From: Staphylotrichum longicolle
Lineage: Eukaryota > Ascomycota > Sordariomycetes > Sordariales > Chaetomiaceae
DNA: 64,000 nt
Direction of reading: 5' to 3'
Assembly (NCBI GenBank): GCA_019096155.1
Contig: JAHCVI010000005.1
Coordinates: 1,126,468 to 1,190,467, forward strand
In this document: piece by piece, positions 54,903 to 64,000 of the stretch
Position numbering within the stretch: the stretch's first letter is position 1
How the letters are laid out: each line of letters begins with the position of its first letter
Made by a program: the position numbers and the translations under genes
The notes under the pieces: generated by a model
The model's database searches: none
The model's input: only the letters and a program-made list of their open reading frames with translations
What the model was told of the DNA's origin: nothing

Positions 54903-56204
54903 GGCGAACCAGAGCCAAGGAGTGCGTCAGGAGCAGGGGAAGAACGATGAGAAAAAAAGAGAAAAGGGATCCCGAGGTTTGTTGGGTTGGAAAAGGGGGG
55001 GGGGGGGGGTGGTGAGGGAGGAGGGAGGCTCCGATGGCACGAGCGAGCCAGCACCGAGCCTCGAGGGTCAGACACCGGTTGGCTCGCATCGACGACGACA
55101 GCCCCAAACGACCGGCGCCAACATTCCGCCCTGCTTGCATGAACAGGGAACGGATCCTGGGGCGCCATCGCGAATGCGCGGAGGCGGTCCGGAAGGACTC
55201 GATGGGTGTGAACGAAGGGATGGGCGACGCCTTCCGGCCGCCGTCGCCGGCGCCGTTTGTAGTCGTTACGGAGGCGGCCGACGGTCCGGAACGCGAACGG
55301 GTTCTCGTCCGGCAAAACATCGGGTAAAATTGGGAGTCGGGTCTGCTGAGTCATCATTTGCTCCGTGCACCAGCCATGATTGTGCAAGGCTCCGGATTTG
55401 CAAGGGGCTATTTAGTACGCTATGACCCTCCTGCCAAGGGAGCCTGCCACATCCCTTGGAAATTCGTGCGTCGAACCCTTGCCCGGAACCCCGCCGAAAC
55501 GACGGCTTGCTCCACGAAGGGAGGCACTGGGGAAGCACGGACCCACACAGCACTGACCCACCCTCCCGCACTGCAAGGGGCACTAACCCCTTACGAAAGT
55601 AGGACAGGCCGGCTGCAACCTCACAGCGCAGCCGCTTTGACGATGGCTAGATCAACACCATTGGGTAATTAATATACGACCTGGTTCAAACCGGGTAAGC
55701 GGAGCGGGAGCACGTTTCAGTTGCATTGTCGGCGCTCAGCCTCCGCTTGGCAACGCAGAAACCCGGGGAAGCTGATACTGGTTGACCGCAACATTTGCCG
55801 AAAGCTCAGGGACGACCATAATATTTGCTGAAAGGTCAGGCACAACTCTGCGATGGCACGCTGCCCATCGCTTGTGTTTGTGTTGCGCGCCAATGACGCA
55901 TGTCTCTCCTCCAGAATAGGAGACAGACTTTTGTGTTGCGCGCCAATAACAAGATATGCCTCTCCTCGGGAACAAGAGACTAACCTTGGACGGGACGAGA
56001 TTCCTCGGATGATGACGGTGATGCCACATTCGAAGCGGAACGGACGTAGATGCCTGGAGCGGAAACTGAAGAGGAAAGATGCGGGCCTCTAACGGGCGTC
56101 GAGGATTTAAAGGGGCCGTGGTGCCAGTGACTTTGTTGAAATCAGCGTCCTGCCAGCTCAGCTCGTCTTGCAAACCATGGCGCTTCACAAAGCAATTCTG
56201 TTTG
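54903..56204. other. Intergenic with G15 run, nothing supported
   Basis: Contains 15 consecutive G at 54995-55009. ORFs on both strands lack motifs. Confidence 0.45.
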
Positions 56205-56591
56205 CCACGATGGCTTCGGCCTGCCTCGTCGCCGCCGAGGGATTGGCGGGTCTCGCCTTTCTACCAGGTGGCAGACCTGCTCGAGGACGTCCCATTGGAG
56301 AGCCTCGAAACGGTCAATCCGTTCGTGTTGGCACCATGGGAGGAGCGACTGGGTACCACGGTTGACGAAACAGCCGCGTCGCAGATGGACACGGGATGGG
56401 CGGTGCGGATCGCCGTGAGCAGCTCCGGGCGAAACAACATGGTAGGGGCGGGAGGGCTCGTCCGTATCTCGCTATCCATGTGTGGTAGCCCGAGAGACGA
56501 AACCTTCAAGGTGACGCTAGGCTCTAGGACGGAACAGAATCCGTTCTCAGCAGAACTTGCAGCTGTCAGGGATGCGTTGAGATTAGAGTGA
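56205..56591 (+). mobile_element. LINE RNase H region fragment
   Basis: The plus frame reads LEDVPLESLETVNPFVLAPW, AVRIAVSSSGRNNMVGAGG and TLGSRTEQNPFSAELAAVRD. This is the C-terminal spacer and start of the RNase H domain in fungal Tad-like LINE ORF2. The reverse transcriptase and the rest of RNase H are absent. It is much better preserved than the LINE at 43.6-45.0 kb, with no stops in this stretch. Confidence 0.75.
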
Positions 56592-58521
56592 CGGTAGCGG
56601 CGCAACTGAGAAGATGTCGATCATATGGGGACAGTCCCGTTGCCAGCTTTCATACTGCTGCTCAGCCAGGTAAATGGTAAATTCTCTGGTTGCCGCCAGG
56701 CCCTCAGCGAGGCCGTGTGTCGTCTGCTGGAGTGCAATCTAGGTTCGAGCCAAGATATGCTCAATCATCTGGTTCCCATCCAGGATCTGCATGTGGAAAT
56801 TGCCATCCTCCAGCATCCGCTCAAAGACCTCTATGTTGTCCATGGGCGGCTTCAAGTGCTTGATCCGATCCTGCAATCCTTAGTGGCAAGGTCCATGTCT
56901 TCCAGCGTGTCGTCTCCGAAAACTCGTCCACTTCATCGATATGGCCCTGCAGAATGGAGACAACCAGAATCCAGCTGTTGAGCATGCCGTGCAGCAGCAA
57001 GTCTTTCTTGCACTCCTCCCTCCCTATCCATGGCCCCCTGGCTTAGTCCGGGGTTTTCTGTCCGTGGGCGGAGACTACCAAAAAGGGACAGGTCAACCGC
57101 TGGAGTCTTGTTCAATTATCAGGTGATCCCAGAGTCTCTTGCGCTTCCAGCAATTCTCTGCAGGGCTGGTGGGCGGTGGATTGATCTCGTTTCGCCATAT
57201 TTTTCTTAGCGTTGTCCGTTTTCGGGACCCCTGTTGCACTGACATCTCCCCCTGTTTTTCCCAGCTCTCAGCCGTCGGGGACCATCTGCGCTGACCTCAT
57301 TCTCACTCAAGGATATTTCGCCAAAACAAACCATTTGCAAGCCACGTTGGTAGTTCTCCAAATCGTCGGGCTAGTAACTTCGGTGGCTTCTAGATTGTTT
57401 TCTTTTGTCGCACGGCGAAAAACCACGTCGGCATGCAAAAGTTCCACCTCCCTAGCTTGGCGACATGAGTAAAAGCAATAGGTATTACAGTACAGGCAAC
57501 TTTTAAGCGTTCAACCCGGGGAATTGCCAAGCGCGCTTCTGTAGGGCAGAAAACAAGCTCTTTTGTTCACAGTTGGTTGATTCATCGCCACCGAAGAGTC
57601 TAGACCACACTGGCATTCAGGGGCTCCGAGTCCTCGGATCACCTGAGCCGACGTGGGGCGATTCCCCAGAATCTACAACCACAAACCCTGGTCGTCTGCC
57701 GAAACTGGTGCGCACGTCCGTCAGCGCGAACGTCAACGTTAACGCGAAGCTCCGTTCAACGCAACTGTCGCTCTCTGGCCGTGCTCATAGCTCCGCCACC
57801 TGGGGCGACCTAATCCCTTGGCGAACCATCGTCTTTTCCCAGTTCGGGGTCTGGCCGTCGATAGAACCTCGATTGCACCATGCTGTTCGTCACAGGCAAA
57901 AAACCACGGCAGATGGCACGCTTTCCTGCCAATCTCCGGTTGGGCATTATTTGTAACCTGGAAATCCAGGGCTTGTTGAGGGGCCACCCACTGGACCAAG
58001 CCAAGACCGGTACTCTGAGCAACAATTCGGTAGCGATGCTTGGGACAAGCCTTGATTCTTCGCTAAAACGGGGTGTGCATCACAGTGCATCACAGGTCGG
58101 TACTCTGGTATCGCTGGCCAGGCACACCTGTTATTATAAACCCGATGCTCGCGGGCGGGGCCCTCGGGATTGTGGAGGAATTCGGAATAGGGCGTCTGAA
58201 AAAAGTCCACAGCGGGGCGCCCAAACAAGCCGGCACTCGTCGCACACCAGGTTCGGTTGATTCGGCTCTCCCCAGGAACTCCATGGCATCCAGTGATTCC
58301 AGTCTAATTACCATCGCCACTGGCGCTGTTTGCAAATCTTTTACCATAAGGCTGGGGCCGCATCCCGGCCGATCCTCCACTGTTTCCCGCCCCCGACGTC
58401 GAACTGATCCAAGTGGGAAGACCGGGGCGTCATCAACTTGATCCCACACACAACTGCCTTATAGTATCACGATTCACCTCTCCTCCGATGGTGGACGAGT
58501 CCCCGTCGCCCATCGCCCAAC
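56592..58521. other. Intergenic, nothing supported
   Basis: About 1.9 kb of short ORFs without motifs. The last part is the promoter of the CFEM receptor. Confidence 0.4.
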
Positions 58522-60114
58522 ATGAGAGGGATTCTCGGACTCGCCCTCGCGCTCCTCGCGGTGGTGGTCCAGCCGGTGACTGCTGGCCTGGCTCTCCAAG
58601 ATGCGCTCAAGGTGCTGCCAACGTGCGCGGTATGTTTACTTGCCTACCTACCCAGGTACCTATCTTGGGAACCAGCAACAAACGCTGACTCCAGAGACAG
58701 ATCAATTGTCTCGTGCAAGCCGACATCGGGCACTCTGCTTGTGCGAGTGACATGTCGCCTGCCTGTATCTGCGCCAATGATCCCATCCAGACCAACATCA
58801 CACTGTGTGTCACGGCCAGCTGCACTCTTCTACAGGCGCTCTGTATGTCCAGCGTCCTTGCTCGGTCTGGTCGTCCATAAGGTGCCCCCGCAGCAATGAC
58901 TGACCCCAACACAGCGACCAAGAACATCACCGACAACATGTGCGACGTGCCGCTGCGCAACCGAGGCGGCACTTATGACACCATCTCGATTACCATGGCC
59001 ATCATGTCGAGCAGCATCGTCGTGTCCCGCGTGCTTTTCAAGCTGCTCGTCACCCACGGTCTGTCGCCAGACGACTACGTCATCCTGTTTCTCGCCGTGG
59101 TCGCCGCGCCGAGCGTTGTTATCACGCATTATGGCACGACGCCCAACGGCCTGGGCCGCGACATCTGGACGCTGGAGCCGCAGACCATCACCGACTTCCT
59201 CTTCTACTTCTTCCTCATGGCCGTCCTCTACTTCACCCAGGTGACGCTGGTCAAGCTGTGCCTGCTGCTCTTCTACCTGCGCATCTTTCCGGGCCCCACG
59301 GTGCGACGCCTGCTCTGGGGCACCATCATCTTCACCAGCCTCTTCGGCGTAATCTTCTTCTTCGTCGCCATCTTCCAGTGCTCACCCATCAGCTTCTTCT
59401 GGGAGCACTGGGACGGCGAGCACGAGGGCAGCTGCCTGAACATTAACGCCATCGCCTGGGCGAACGCCGGCATCAGCATTGCGCTCGACTTCTGGATGCT
59501 GGCAATCCCCCTCGCCCAGCTCAAGGCCCTGAACCTCCACTGGAAGAAGAAGATTGGAGTGGGCTTCATGTTTGGCGTCGGCACCTTGTATGTCATTCCC
59601 TCTGTCTCTGCAATTTGTCCGATTCTTCTGGCTGACTGCTTTTGCTAGCGTTACCGTCATGTCGATCGTCCGTCTTCAGGCCCTTGTCGAGTTTGCCAAA
59701 TCGAACAACCCAACGTGGGACAACTTTCCCGTATCGCTGTGGTCTACGATCGAAATCAACGTCGGCATCATGTGCACCTGCATGCCGACGCTGCGCCTGA
59801 TGCTGGTCCGCGTGTTCCCCGCCCTGAGCGCCGGCAGCCGCTACGGGAAAGGATATTATCCCTCAGGCAGCGGTCAGGTGCTCTCGAGCAAGGCACGGGG
59901 CAGCCAGCCACGCTCGCGCAACAACCTGAACAGCAAGTCGAAGCTCAATGACTCGCAACCCGGCAGCAGCGTGGCTTTCGAGACGGCGAAGCCGATGGGC
60001 ATCATTCGCCAGCAGACCTTTGCCGTGAAATACGACGACGAGGAGGCCAGCCTGGTGCAGATGCGGGACCTAGATCGCACGGGGCGAAGCGCTGCGAGTG
60101 CCACCTCGGAATAG
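58522..60114 (+). CDS. CFEM-domain rhodopsin-type receptor (PTH11-class)
   Basis: Exons 58522-58629, 58701-58842, 58915-59587 and 59649-60114 give 462 residues; introns of 71, 72 and 61 bases all keep phase. A signal peptide (MRGILGLALALLAVVVQPVTA) is followed by a CFEM domain with the expected cysteine spacing: LPTCAINCL, HSACASDMSPACICAN, LCVTASC and NMCDVP. Seven hydrophobic helices follow, with GLSPDDYVILF (the WDD-like signature), FTQVTLVKLCLLLFYLRIF, VAIFQCSPISFFWEHWDG and WSTIEINVGIMCTCMPTLR. The cytoplasmic tail is Ser/Lys-rich. This is the architecture of Magnaporthe PTH11, a surface-sensing receptor upstream of cAMP signalling during host recognition. Here the role is by family only. 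The gene is intact. Confidence 0.92.
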
Positions 60115-60351
60115 TGCTTGCGGGCTCGGTCGTGACGAGACCGAGTGGAGATTCTTGTGGATGAGAGAAATCATACTTATTAGGTAACGTTAACTACCTA
60201 TATAACAATTATTTACTCGTACTGCTTGCTTCCATCGCTGTTGCATGCAAACTTGAGGCCCCGATGCCCTGTATTCCCTGGCGCTGCAAGAATGGGAATC
60301 AAATGAGATTGCGACGCCTTCGATCAACTCTCCAAATCAAGTCCAGCGAGT

Positions 60352-60630
60352 TTGAAAGCCCGGATGGTTGACAGGGCGGCCAACAAGGGTAGTGGAAGAG
60401 GACAGGATAGCGTGGCAGAGGCACTGAAGGAGGAAGTGATCAAGGACGATGACGTCGGCGCTAAGGTAGACGCCGTGAGGGTGCCCGAAGACGAGGTTGG
60501 CGCTGAGGTAGACGCCAAGAGGGAGGTGACGGAAGATGAGGTTGGCACTAAAGTGACTGCCGAGAGTGTGGTGTGCGTCCATCTAGAGGACGAGATGTGC
60601 GAGGTCAAGGTGGTGTGGGCCACGAAGTAG
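60352..60630 (+). other. Repeat-coding ORF of doubtful status
   Basis: The plus ORF encodes three near-repeats of DEVGAKVDA- and EDEVGAEVDAKREV-type, from 42-45 base tandem units (about 60446-60560). The minus strand is also open (Thr/Ser-rich). Whether either is expressed is unclear. Confidence 0.35.
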
Positions 60631-60639
60631 GCGGCGATA

Positions 60640-60896
60640 CCGAGTTGGGGGTTATTGATGCCCTAGCTGAACGGAACATACATGCGATGGACATCGGCAG
60701 GCGCTCAGTTGGTGCAATGTCCTCAATGCTGAGACAAAACTTATACAACCTCGACCTCGGCTTCAAACAGGAGAATATGACGCCTCCTGATCTAGATCCG
60801 CTGACTCTACGATATCCTGATGTCTTCTGGGCCGACCAACTCTACTCCTTGAACAGCCAACTCCATGGTCCTGATAAACGACAGGAACGTGTTTAA
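60640..60896 (+). pseudogene. NLR fragment after the NACHT domain
   Basis: The plus frame reads IGRRSVGAMSSMLRQNLYNLD and MTPPDLDPLTLRYPDVFWAD then QLYSL. It matches the segment SxxLxxNxYxL...PDPDPLxxxRYxCVYWVDHL that lies between NACHT and the ankyrin or WD40 repeats in fungal NLRs. The Cys-x-Tyr-Trp core is changed (DVFWAD). No NACHT or repeats adjoin. Confidence 0.65.
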
Positions 60897-61171
60897 ATTC
60901 CTAAAGGAATACGTTGACGGATAGTCATAGCTTGCGGGGAAATGTAGAAGCTGAGGTCAATGCCACTTAAAGTTGTACATACAAATTTGTCCTTCTGTCT
61001 GTAACTTTCGCTATACACCTACGTTATACACCTACGTTAGTTATTATTATTTTAATAGTAAAAATGTTTATTTTTGACGAGTATTCCGAGATTAGCTCTC
61101 ACCCGTCGTTTGAGAATGCCCTGCCGAGCCTAAGTAGTTCAAGTTACCTACCTTAGGAGGTATTCACCCTC

Positions 61172-62028
61172 TCACTGCCCCAGTCCCTCCTCCGCCACGC
61201 GGTCAACAACAGCCTGCAGCTCCGCCTCCATCATGACCGGAATCCCCAGCAGCTCATTATCCGTCTACTCAAACCGGCCTTCAAACCCCTTTCCCCAAGC
61301 CGCAGCCACAATAAACCCCAACACGGTCGGGAAATCGCGCTTCCCCTCCCCAAACGCAGCCCACGACGCCTCCAGCATAGCCCCAACCGCCGGCATCGCC
61401 ACAGTGAACCCGGTTCGCCGTCTCCCCAGACCGCCGCAGCACCTCGCACATGGCCTTGCCAATAGTCGGCAGCGTCGTCGCGCTGTACGGCACGTCCCCG
61501 CCGTCGTACAGACTCGACCCTCTTCCGGCTGATATCCATGAACCCACGCGCCAGGCCCCAGTCCAGAAACGGACCCGTGCAGATCACCGTGTAGCTCATC
61601 CCACCATTGCCTGCGTCCGCATGCGCCTGCAGCGCCGCCCGCACGGCCAGCTTTCCATGGAAGCCGGGCAGCTCCGCCGCGCACGCGGGACTGCCGTCGC
61701 CCGGGTCGGCGCCGAACTCGGAGGTGATGAAGAAGCGCACGCCGCCGCCGGCGGCTGCATCGACAAGGCGCTGCTGGGCTACGGGTCGCCGTGCGGGAGG
61801 AGGTCAACGACGAGGGAGGGCAGGGCTGAGACGACGGCGTCGTGGCCGCGGAGGGCAGACACGAGCGAATCGCGCGAGGCGTAGTTGACGCGGCCCACCT
61901 GCACGGAGGGCGGGAAGATGTGGCGCCGGTGGTGTTGCTTAAGCTGTTGGCGGATGAGGACGGTCACCTCGAAGGCGTGGGCGAGCAGCTGGGCGAGGAT
62001 GGCCGGGCCGAGGTTGCCGGTGGCCTGT
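61172..62028 (-). pseudogene. NmrA-like / isoflavone-reductase-type NAD(P)-binding protein, frameshifted
   Basis: After an acceptor-like TCACAG near 62030 the minus strand reads ATGNLGPAILAQLLAH (Rossmann glycine loop), FEVTVLIR, GHDAVVSALPSLVVD. A frameshift near 61785 leads to VDAAAGGGVRFFITSEFGAD and YTVICTGPFLDWGL. A second near 61510 leads to LYDGGDVPYSATTLPTIGKA and EVLRRSGETANR. A third near 61400 leads to SWAAFGEGKRDFP and GFIVAAAWGKGFEGRFE. TAG at 61265-61267 then interrupts TDNELLGIPVMMEAEL, the normal family end. The 5' exon with the first strand is missing. At least three shifts and one stop make it non-functional. Confidence 0.8.
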
Positions 62029-62039
62029 GATGAATAGAA

Positions 62040-62889
62040 AAGGGTGAATTCAGCATAAAGGTGTCGCGAGGGAAGTTCTGGCTTGGACCCCGTCCCGCCG
62101 GTCTCTGTGTAGCAGGCAGCCACGCTCGCCACTCCAGGTGTTGAGTGTTCCTCCCTTTCAGCAGCTCGCTTCTCTTGCCCGACCGCCTTACACCTGTCGA
62201 GCGGTAGCATCAGGTCGTCTGCTAACTGCTAACATAGACTGCCTAGCACTTTCTTGCCCGCATGAACCACGTTTCTCTCGAGGCCATCGCCCGCCTTGGC
62301 AGCGATGAAAGCCGCGGCATTGTCGCTAGCTCCCACGGGTGGGCTGAACACACGCCACGTTGCCCAAGCTGCGAAGATGCTGTCGGAGCGCGACATGCTT
62401 GTCCAGGTCGCTGCTGTCCCTGGCCCGGTTCCATTGCGTCCCGGCTGCTGTGTAATCATCCGCAGCCTGTTCCCACCAATATGAATAAGCCCGCCGGCCA
62501 TGGCAGCACTCCGAGCTTTTCACAGCGAGACGCGGGTCCATACGGCGGTAGCGGCCGGGTGGGATACGAACAGTGTGAGCACGCGATGTGGAAGGGGTTA
62601 CATGTTGATGGGTTTGGATGACAAAAGGCAGGGCGATATCGCATAGTTTCCCAGAGGACCTCCAAGCACAAGCGACTTTGTCACGATAACAACGGCGGTG
62701 AGAGGGGTGGGGCACCGAGGGGATTCGGAGATTGATTCTGTGACATTTGCGGGATTGGTTCTGTCCCTGCTCCCCCTCCAGCTGTCCACCGAACACCAAC
62801 TCCCCGACACCCCACCCATAAATCAGCCCCGCATCATACCTCCGATTCCCATACGAATCCACCGTCCACCCGCCCAAAATATCATGACC
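62040..62889. other. Intergenic or decayed NLR tail
   Basis: Between the NmrA relic and the NLR. Minus ORFs here have coding-like bits (AWATWRVFSPPVGASDNAA) but no family I can support. Confidence 0.35.
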
Positions 62890-64000
62890 TATCCTCGCCT
62901 GAATCGCCGCCGAGATCCTCGCGTTGCAGCGTTGCCAGTTTCGCTCGCTTCCTCCATCAATCCTGGCCATCATGTGTCCGTACAAATCTGTCAAGCCTGG
63001 GGGAATGCTCTGGACCGCCTCAACAGCATCCCAAACCTCCACTGAACTGAGTTCTTTGAACACGAGAGCTACCCAGAGAAAGGTGTTCTCTACTCATTGG
63101 CGGACTTCTGAGAGATTTCGGCCAAAACGCGGCTGTCGTATCCTTCCTTGTACTCGAGCTCCATAAGTTTGTGATTGATGAATGCGTTGACAGGGTCTTG
63201 CAGACGTTGAGTGTCTAGGTCGACAAAGGATTTGAAAGCGTCTGGACCCTTGAGCTCCGCGAGAAGGTCAACTTCCGGACGGCTAGAGAGCAGCCATCTC
63301 ACCCTCTGGGAGAGGCTGAGGGAAGTCGAAATGAGATCGATGAGATCCGACCGCCCTTGTATGCACTCATCAAGTGCATCGACGCGCGAGTACACAGGCG
63401 ATAATTGAGGATCCTTCAACATATTCCGAAATGCCTCGGACAGGGCGACGAAGGCATCTTGGTCCCTGAAGAGATCGGCGCCTGACTCTTTGTACTTCTG
63501 CAGTAGATGGGATATTAGGCGCGGCTGCTGAAGAAGGAGAAGCCAGATCAAAGACCGAAGGACGGTGGTGGCGTTGTTTAGGGCTGTATCTGTGCCTTGG
63601 CAGAAGAAGAAGGAAAGCACTGGTGATAGGGCAACAGGTTGATACGAGATTTGGCGGATGAGGCCGATCATGAGCATCGTCTTTCCCGTGCCGGCGTGTC
63701 CCTGTATCCAGAGCAATCGACGTAGTGGACGATCAGAGCCGCTATCGTCCCAGTTTGTGAACGCTGCATACTCCGGAGTGCGAAGGATCTACTTGTACGC
63801 ATCATCAAGCAGCTCATCCTTGCCCTTCTCGATTCGCTCCATGTCGTGTTGCGGATCAACGACGCGGAGATCTCTGCGGCACGCTGCCTCGATATCATCC
63901 CTACGGGCGTCCTTCTGCAACGAGATGAAGTCCCGAATGTCCTGATGGATGTCGCCGAGTCGCCTCTCCATTCCCTCGGCATGCTCAACGAGCTTCCCTA
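62890..64000 (-). pseudogene. NACHT-domain NLR, runs off the window edge
   Basis: The minus strand shows RRLGDIHQDIRDFISLQKD (helical N-terminal tail), then KGKDELLDDAYK, TAG (63789-63791), ILRTPEYAAFTNW. Walker A follows as LLWIQGHAGTGKTMLMIGL, then VLSFFFCQGTDTALNNATTV, VDALDECIQGRSDLI (Walker B), VRWLLSSRPEVDLL and YKEGYDSRVLAEIS. Next come a frameshift near 63105 and TGA (63094-63096), then NTFLWVALVFKEL and PPGLTDLYGHMMARI. This is the standard fungal NACHT (STAND) core; the TAG lies where DAYKW-IL is normal. Repeats expected after MMARI are absent. The effector domain lies beyond base 64000. Fungal NLRs act in self/non-self recognition and programmed cell death; this copy appears broken. 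Confidence 0.85.

Noticed and set aside
60352..60630. Thr/Ser-rich cell-wall protein on the minus strand (60324-60623)
   Set aside because: Open on both strands because of tandem repeats; no signal peptide or GPI signal.
5290..62028. All frameshifts are sequencing errors
   Set aside because: Some may be, especially the single linker lesion in flavohemoglobin. But nearby genes of the same length are error-free, and lesions cluster in repeat-prone families together with truncation and inversion, which base-calling errors do not produce.
16889..63791. TAG codons recoded as tryptophan
   Set aside because: TAG occurs where Trp is expected in several genes, but the intact CFEM receptor ends with TAG as a true stop (60112-60114) and intact genes use TGG freely. 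Other lesions (TGA, frameshifts) occur in the same genes, so pseudogenisation is simpler.
1..64000. CRISPR array, rRNA, telomere repeat or bacterial operon
   Set aside because: No regularly spaced repeats with unique spacers, no TTAGGG arrays, and genes have fungal introns.

Overview
The window is from a filamentous ascomycete nuclear genome, most likely a Sordariomycete of the Sordariales or Chaetomiaceae type. That placement is an inference from gene content: PTH11-like rhodopsin-domain proteins, a CFEM receptor, Zn2Cys6 factors, FunK1 kinase, NACHT/ankyrin NLR pieces, and GH30 and GH55 glucanases. It also fits the introns of about 50-130 bp with GT-AG ends and CTRAC-like branch sites. I resolved splice junctions by hand for twelve genes by matching reading phase on both sides of each intron.

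Layout. 0-5 kb: a protein-kinase tail at the edge and two intact PTH11-like membrane proteins. 5-8.7 kb: a decayed REG1/HEX2-like PP1 regulator and an intact Zn2Cys6 transcription factor. 8.9-15.8 kb: NLR scraps around a flavohemoglobin split at its domain boundary, a small secreted AA1-like protein, a CHAT-domain remnant, a C2H2 plus Zn2Cys6 factor and a decayed tandem repeat. 16-18 kb: a Fet3-type multicopper oxidase broken in the middle. 18-28 kb: gene-poor, with uncertain ORFs and a dispersed repeat. 28-35.4 kb: a PAS-domain protein with a premature amber codon, a RING-H2 membrane protein, an NLR cut into two opposed halves, and an intact GH30 enzyme. 36-41 kb: a FunK1 kinase pseudogene and an intact intronless GH55 glucanase. 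43.5-46.6 kb: a mutated Tad-like LINE abutting a Fot1/pogo transposase relic, then a broken conserved gene. 47-53 kb: a tyrosine phosphatase, a four-exon membrane protein and an RGS protein. 53.4-58.5 kb: mostly remnants. 58.5-64 kb: an intact CFEM receptor, a NACHT scrap, a NmrA-like pseudogene and a NACHT NLR running off the edge.

How it works together. Intact genes serve surface sensing (PTH11-like, CFEM, RGS), wall or beta-glucan turnover (GH30, GH55) and regulation. Between them lies an accessory compartment rich in pseudogenes from large families: NLR, FunK1, PAS, multicopper oxidase and transposons. Many breaks are TGG-to-TAG or CGA-to-TGA changes, or Cys-to-Tyr in the LINE, which resembles repeat-induced point mutation (RIP). 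Other breaks are simple indels, some of which could be assembly errors.
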